Shown here in pieces: positions 5,998 through 8,225 of a DNA stretch of 8,225 bases. The stretch lies in the NCBI GenBank assembly GCA_000961805.1, contig LADV01000050.1, positions 1 to 8,225 of the forward strand, in the 5' to 3' direction. A model generated the notes under the pieces. It made no database searches. It was given only the letters and a program-made list of their open reading frames with translations, and was not told where the DNA came from. Positions within the stretch are counted from its first letter, which is position 1, and every line of letters starts with the position of its first letter. This stretch comes from Peptococcaceae bacterium BRH_c23 (lineage in GTDB: Bacteria; Bacillota_B; Desulfitobacteriia; Desulfitobacteriales; Desulfitobacteriaceae). Position numbers and translations under genes: made by a program.

Positions 5998-7470
5998 TTG
6001 AGAAGTGAAGTTAAAGCAGGATTCGGAAAATTTGAAGGCTTCGGACTGAATATATTTTCAGATGATGAACTTTATGATATTCACAGTGGAACGTTAGAGG
6101 TCTTAGAGAAAACAGGCATTAAAGTTGAATCCAAAGAGGCTTTAGATATTTTCGCGGCGGGAGGAGCTCATGTCGATTTTCAAACTCGTGTTGTCAAGAT
6201 TCCTCCTCATATCGTAGAAGACGCCATTCGTACAGCCCCTAATACCGTGTTATTGGCCGGACGTAATCCCAAACATGACATTATCTTAGGTGGCAAGAGG
6301 GTTCATTTTATTAATTTTGGTGAAGGGGTTTCAATCATTGACCCTTATACCAAAGAGTATCGGAAGACGACTAAACAGGATGTCATAAATATATCCCGCT
6401 TCTGTGATGCTATGGATGAGATGGATGCAGTTTTACGTCCTGTAGCCCCCCAAGATGTTCCGGCAGAGGCTGCAGTGGTTCACAATGCAGAGGCTCTCTT
6501 CAACAATACTTCTAAGCATGTCTTCATCGGCACTGAAGGCGGTAAAAACTTTAAAAAGGTCTTAAGAATGGCTGCAGCTGTCGTTGGAGGGGAAGACAAG
6601 CTGCGGGAACGCCCTATCTTCTCTTGCAATGTCTGCCCTACAAGCCCTTTACAATTGGTTGGACATTGCACTGAAGTGATCATCGAAGGTGCACGCGCTG
6701 GTATTGCAGTCAATGTACTATCCATGGCCATGGCGGGGGCTACCTCACCGATTACCTTAGCCGGTAGTCTTGTTACGCACAATGCAGAAGTCCTAAGTGG
6801 TATCGTCTTGAGCCAGCTAACTTGCAAAGGGGCGCCTGTTATTTATGGTAGTTCCACCACCATCATGGATTTGCGGTTTGCTACTGCTCCCGTCGGTTCT
6901 CCAGAATTGGGCATGATCAATGCCGGCGTGGCAAAACTGGCCCAATTCTATTTACTGCCTAGCTGGGTAGCTGGTGGCTAGGTAGATAGCAAAGTTCCGG
7001 ACGCCCAAGCATCTCATGAGTTCACGATTACCGCTATGCTGACAGCGTTGGCAGGGTCCAACCTGATCTATGGAGCGGGCATGTTAGAACTCGGCATCAC
7101 CTACGATTACGCCCAAATGGTGATGGATAACGAGATGGCTAGGATGATCAAAAAAGCAGTATGTGGGATCAGTGTGTCGGATGAGACCTTAGCTATAGAT
7201 GTTATTAAGCAGGTAGGCACCGCTGGTAACTTTATTAGCGAAGAACACACCTTCAAACATATGCGTACCCAATCCAAGAGTAATGTTATCGACCGTCGCA
7301 TGAGAGATGTATGGCTGGCAGACGGTGGTAAAGATTTTTCGGAAAGAGCCTATGAAGTGGCGAGAACCATTTTAGAAACCTATAAACCTGAGGGTTTGCC
7401 AGAAAGTGTTCAAGCTGAACTTCGAGGGATTGTCGAAGAAACAGAAAAAGAGTACGGTGTCAATAGTTGA
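5998..7470 (+). CDS. mttB: Trimethylamine:corrinoid methyltransferase MttB, with in-frame UAG read as pyrrolysine
   Basis: A single frame of 490 residues when the TAG at 6979-6981 is read through; it ends at TGA 7468-7470. This matches the roughly 490-500 residues of known MttB. Residues 1-327 and 329-490 are two halves of one MttB fold. The join reads [10 protein letters not shown], then UAG (residue 328), then [13 protein letters not shown], the family's conserved active-site context. In MttB pyrrolysine at this place is thought to bind and orient the methylamine so that its methyl group can be attacked by Co(I) corrinoid. The enzyme would convert trimethylamine to dimethylamine, methylating the corrinoid protein encoded 30 bp upstream. 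A UAG-terminated product would lack the C-terminal third. The start is TTG. Reading this as two genes (5998-6981 and 7036-7470) would be an annotation error, since the ATG at 7036 is internal and the 54 bases between are in-frame coding. A true nonsense mutation is possible but unlikely. Confidence 0.93.
6979..6981 (+). other. Recoded UAG codon, pyrrolysine (residue 328 of MttB)
   Basis: An in-frame TAG between GGC and GTA, with no second stop close behind. Coding similarity to the MttB family continues without a frame change on both sides. The position matches the known pyrrolysine site of the family. The non-Pyl paralog has Ile317 at the aligned place. Decoding requires tRNA-Pyl and pyrrolysyl-tRNA synthetase, whose genes are outside this window. 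Confidence 0.9.
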
Positions 7471-7486
7471 GTTAACGACCGAATAA

Positions 7487-7621
7487 CTAAATATTAATGA
7501 TAGTAATGAGGAGAACGAGCTAAAAACTTTAGTTCTTCTCATTATCATCATTGGTGCGATCTTCCTGTTAGCAGCAATCTCCATTGGGTTCTGGGGGGAG
7601 AGGACTGCGGTCGTTCTCTGA
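7487..7621 (+). CDS. Possible small single-span membrane peptide without a standard start (doubtful)
   Basis: Between mttB and the phosphodiesterase gene, one frame is open for 44 codons up to the TGA at 7619-7621. Its translation has an acidic, polar beginning (NINDSNEENELK), a clear hydrophobic segment (VLLIIIIGAIFLLAAISIGF) and a short tail (WGERTAVVL). This has the form of a small membrane protein. There is no ATG, GTG or TTG in a suitable place; only ATT at 7493 could start it, and no ribosome binding site precedes it. It may be a decayed gene, a real gene with a very unusual start, or chance. I do not recognise a family. Confidence 0.25.
   Translation, partial: LNINDSNEENELKTLVLLIIIIGAIFLLAAISIGFWGERTAVVL
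7496..7552. repeat. Long imperfect stem-loop after mttB, possible transcript end
   Basis: Bases 7496-7516 pair with 7532-7552 over 21 positions, with two G-T pairs and one A-C mismatch. A smaller alternative hairpin (CTAAA 7520-7524 with TTTAG 7528-7532) lies in its loop region. It starts 26 nt after the mttB stop codon. No T-run follows on the plus strand, so a role as terminator or 3'-end stabiliser of the operon mRNA is only tentative. It overlaps a short hydrophobic open frame (7487-7621). Confidence 0.5.
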
Positions 7622-7695
7622 TGAAATTGAAGTAAAGATTTTGTATCTCAAGATATATCCTAAGCAAAACCATTTGAGGAGTTGTGATTTCAATA

Positions 7696-8225
7696 ATGAA
7701 AAGAGAAGCATTAACTCAGAAATTATTGGTATTAGGGGTAGACGGGATGGATCCCAAATTATCCCGGAAGTTCATGGACGAAGGAATAATGCCAAACTTA
7801 CAAAAACTTCTTGCAAAAGGCTCAGCAAGAGAAGACATGGGCCATTTAGGTGCCATGCCAACGATTACTCCTGCCTGTTGGACGACCTTAGCAACGGGTG
7901 CCTATCCTGGAACACACGGTATTACCTGCTTTTGGCGACAGTCACCACATAGCTTGGACGCAGTAGTATATAATATGGATTCCAGAAACTGTGAAGCTGA
8001 ACAGTTATGGAATATAACTGCTGAGGCCGGTCTGAAAACTTTAGTATGGCATTGGCCTGGTTCTGCTTGGCCTCCGACCAGTGACAACCCAAATTTAAGC
8101 GTTGTTGATGGAACACAGCCTGGTTCTGTTAACATGGGTGTGGCACAACTTGATTGGGAAAAAATTATCTTTGCTAGTGAGGAAATTAAAGAAATACAAT
8201 ATGCTCCAAAACTTGAACGTCCTGC
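7696..8225 (+). CDS. Type I phosphodiesterase/nucleotide pyrophosphatase family protein, N-terminal part
   Basis: Open from the ATG at 7696 to the window end: 176 complete codons and no stop, so the C-terminal part is missing. The N-terminus has the alkaline-phosphatase-superfamily pattern: LLVLGVDGMDP at 10-20, with Asp16 the expected first metal ligand, then MPNLQKLLAKGSA at 32-44, then PTITPACWTTLATGAYPGTHGI at 55-76, where Thr58 is the likely nucleophile and TG..P..HGI is the family signature. Such enzymes hydrolyse phosphodiester or pyrophosphate bonds using two metal ions. The substrate cannot be told, and no signal peptide is visible. GAGGAG at 7676-7681 is 14 nt before the ATG, which is rather far; GTG at 7684 is in frame but only 2 nt away. 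The start is therefore slightly uncertain. It lies 225 bp after mttB and may or may not share its transcript. Confidence 0.85.
   Translation, partial: MKREALTQKLLVLGVDGMDPKLSRKFMDEGIMPNLQKLLAKGSAREDMGHLGAMPTITPACWTTLATGAYPGTHGITCFWRQSPHSLDAVVYNMDSRNCEAEQLWNITAEAGLKTLVWHWPGSAWPPTSDNPNLSVVDGTQPGSVNMGVAQLDWEKIIFASEEIKEIQYAPKLERP

Noticed and set aside
6979..6981. mttB as a pseudogene with a nonsense mutation
   Set aside because: The stop is specifically UAG, sits exactly at the family's pyrrolysine position, and the downstream frame is fully intact with no other lesion.
7036..7470. Separate 144-residue gene starting at the ATG at 7036
   Set aside because: It is the C-terminal third of mttB in the same frame. 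The 54 bases between the UAG and this ATG also encode conserved MttB residues, and no ribosome binding site precedes it.
7592..7608. Possible -24/-12 promoter before the phosphodiesterase gene
   Set aside because: GG and GC are 10 nt apart only because of a run of G. The rest of the -24 element (CAC) and the TT before GC are not present.
7584..7952. Rightward 122-codon open frame
   Set aside because: It overlaps the start of the phosphodiesterase gene in another frame and has no family features, while the phosphodiesterase frame has clear motifs.

Overview
The window looks like the chromosome of an anaerobic, low-to-moderate GC Gram-positive bacterium of the Desulfitobacterium/Desulfosporosinus kind. 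This is an inference. It rests on strong AAGGAGG-type ribosome binding sites, TTG starts, A/T-flanked terminator hairpins, a sigma-54 activator and, above all, a trimethylamine methyltransferase gene (mttB) split by an in-frame UAG exactly where this family carries pyrrolysine. Few bacterial lineages encode pyrrolysine, and this one is known for it.

Layout. Positions 1-347 hold the 3' end of a BCCT-family (betaine/carnitine/choline) transporter, followed by two hairpins that should end its transcript. An AT-rich gap (348-772) carries a further 17-bp hairpin. Two regulators then read leftward: a LysR-type protein (773-1702) and a PAS-AAA+-HTH sigma-54 activator (1771-3192). A 580-bp regulatory gap (3193-3772) contains a good -24/-12 promoter at 3501-3516, possible upstream activator sites and a 25-nt perfect palindrome. 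Rightward from there lie an MttB-superfamily methyltransferase without pyrrolysine (3773-5203), a corrinoid protein (5335-5967), and the UAG-containing mttB (5998-7470, one 490-residue reading frame). After a 225-bp gap with a long imperfect stem-loop, a type I phosphodiesterase/nucleotide pyrophosphatase-like gene begins at 7696 and runs off the end.

How it works together. The transporter may import a quaternary amine. The two MttB-type proteins would each transfer a methyl group from an amine to the Co(I) corrinoid of the small protein encoded between them, and a second methyltransferase outside the window would pass it on to tetrahydrofolate. The Pyl protein is expected to use trimethylamine. 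The non-Pyl paralog more likely uses a quaternary amine such as a betaine, but its substrate cannot be read from the sequence. The divergent sigma-54 activator, probably sensing a ligand through its PAS domain, is the obvious candidate to switch on the 3501 promoter. The pyrrolysine biosynthesis genes, tRNA-Pyl, a corrinoid-reactivating protein and the second methyltransferase are not in this window.

The most notable point is the recoded UAG: a conventional annotation would show mttB as two broken genes.
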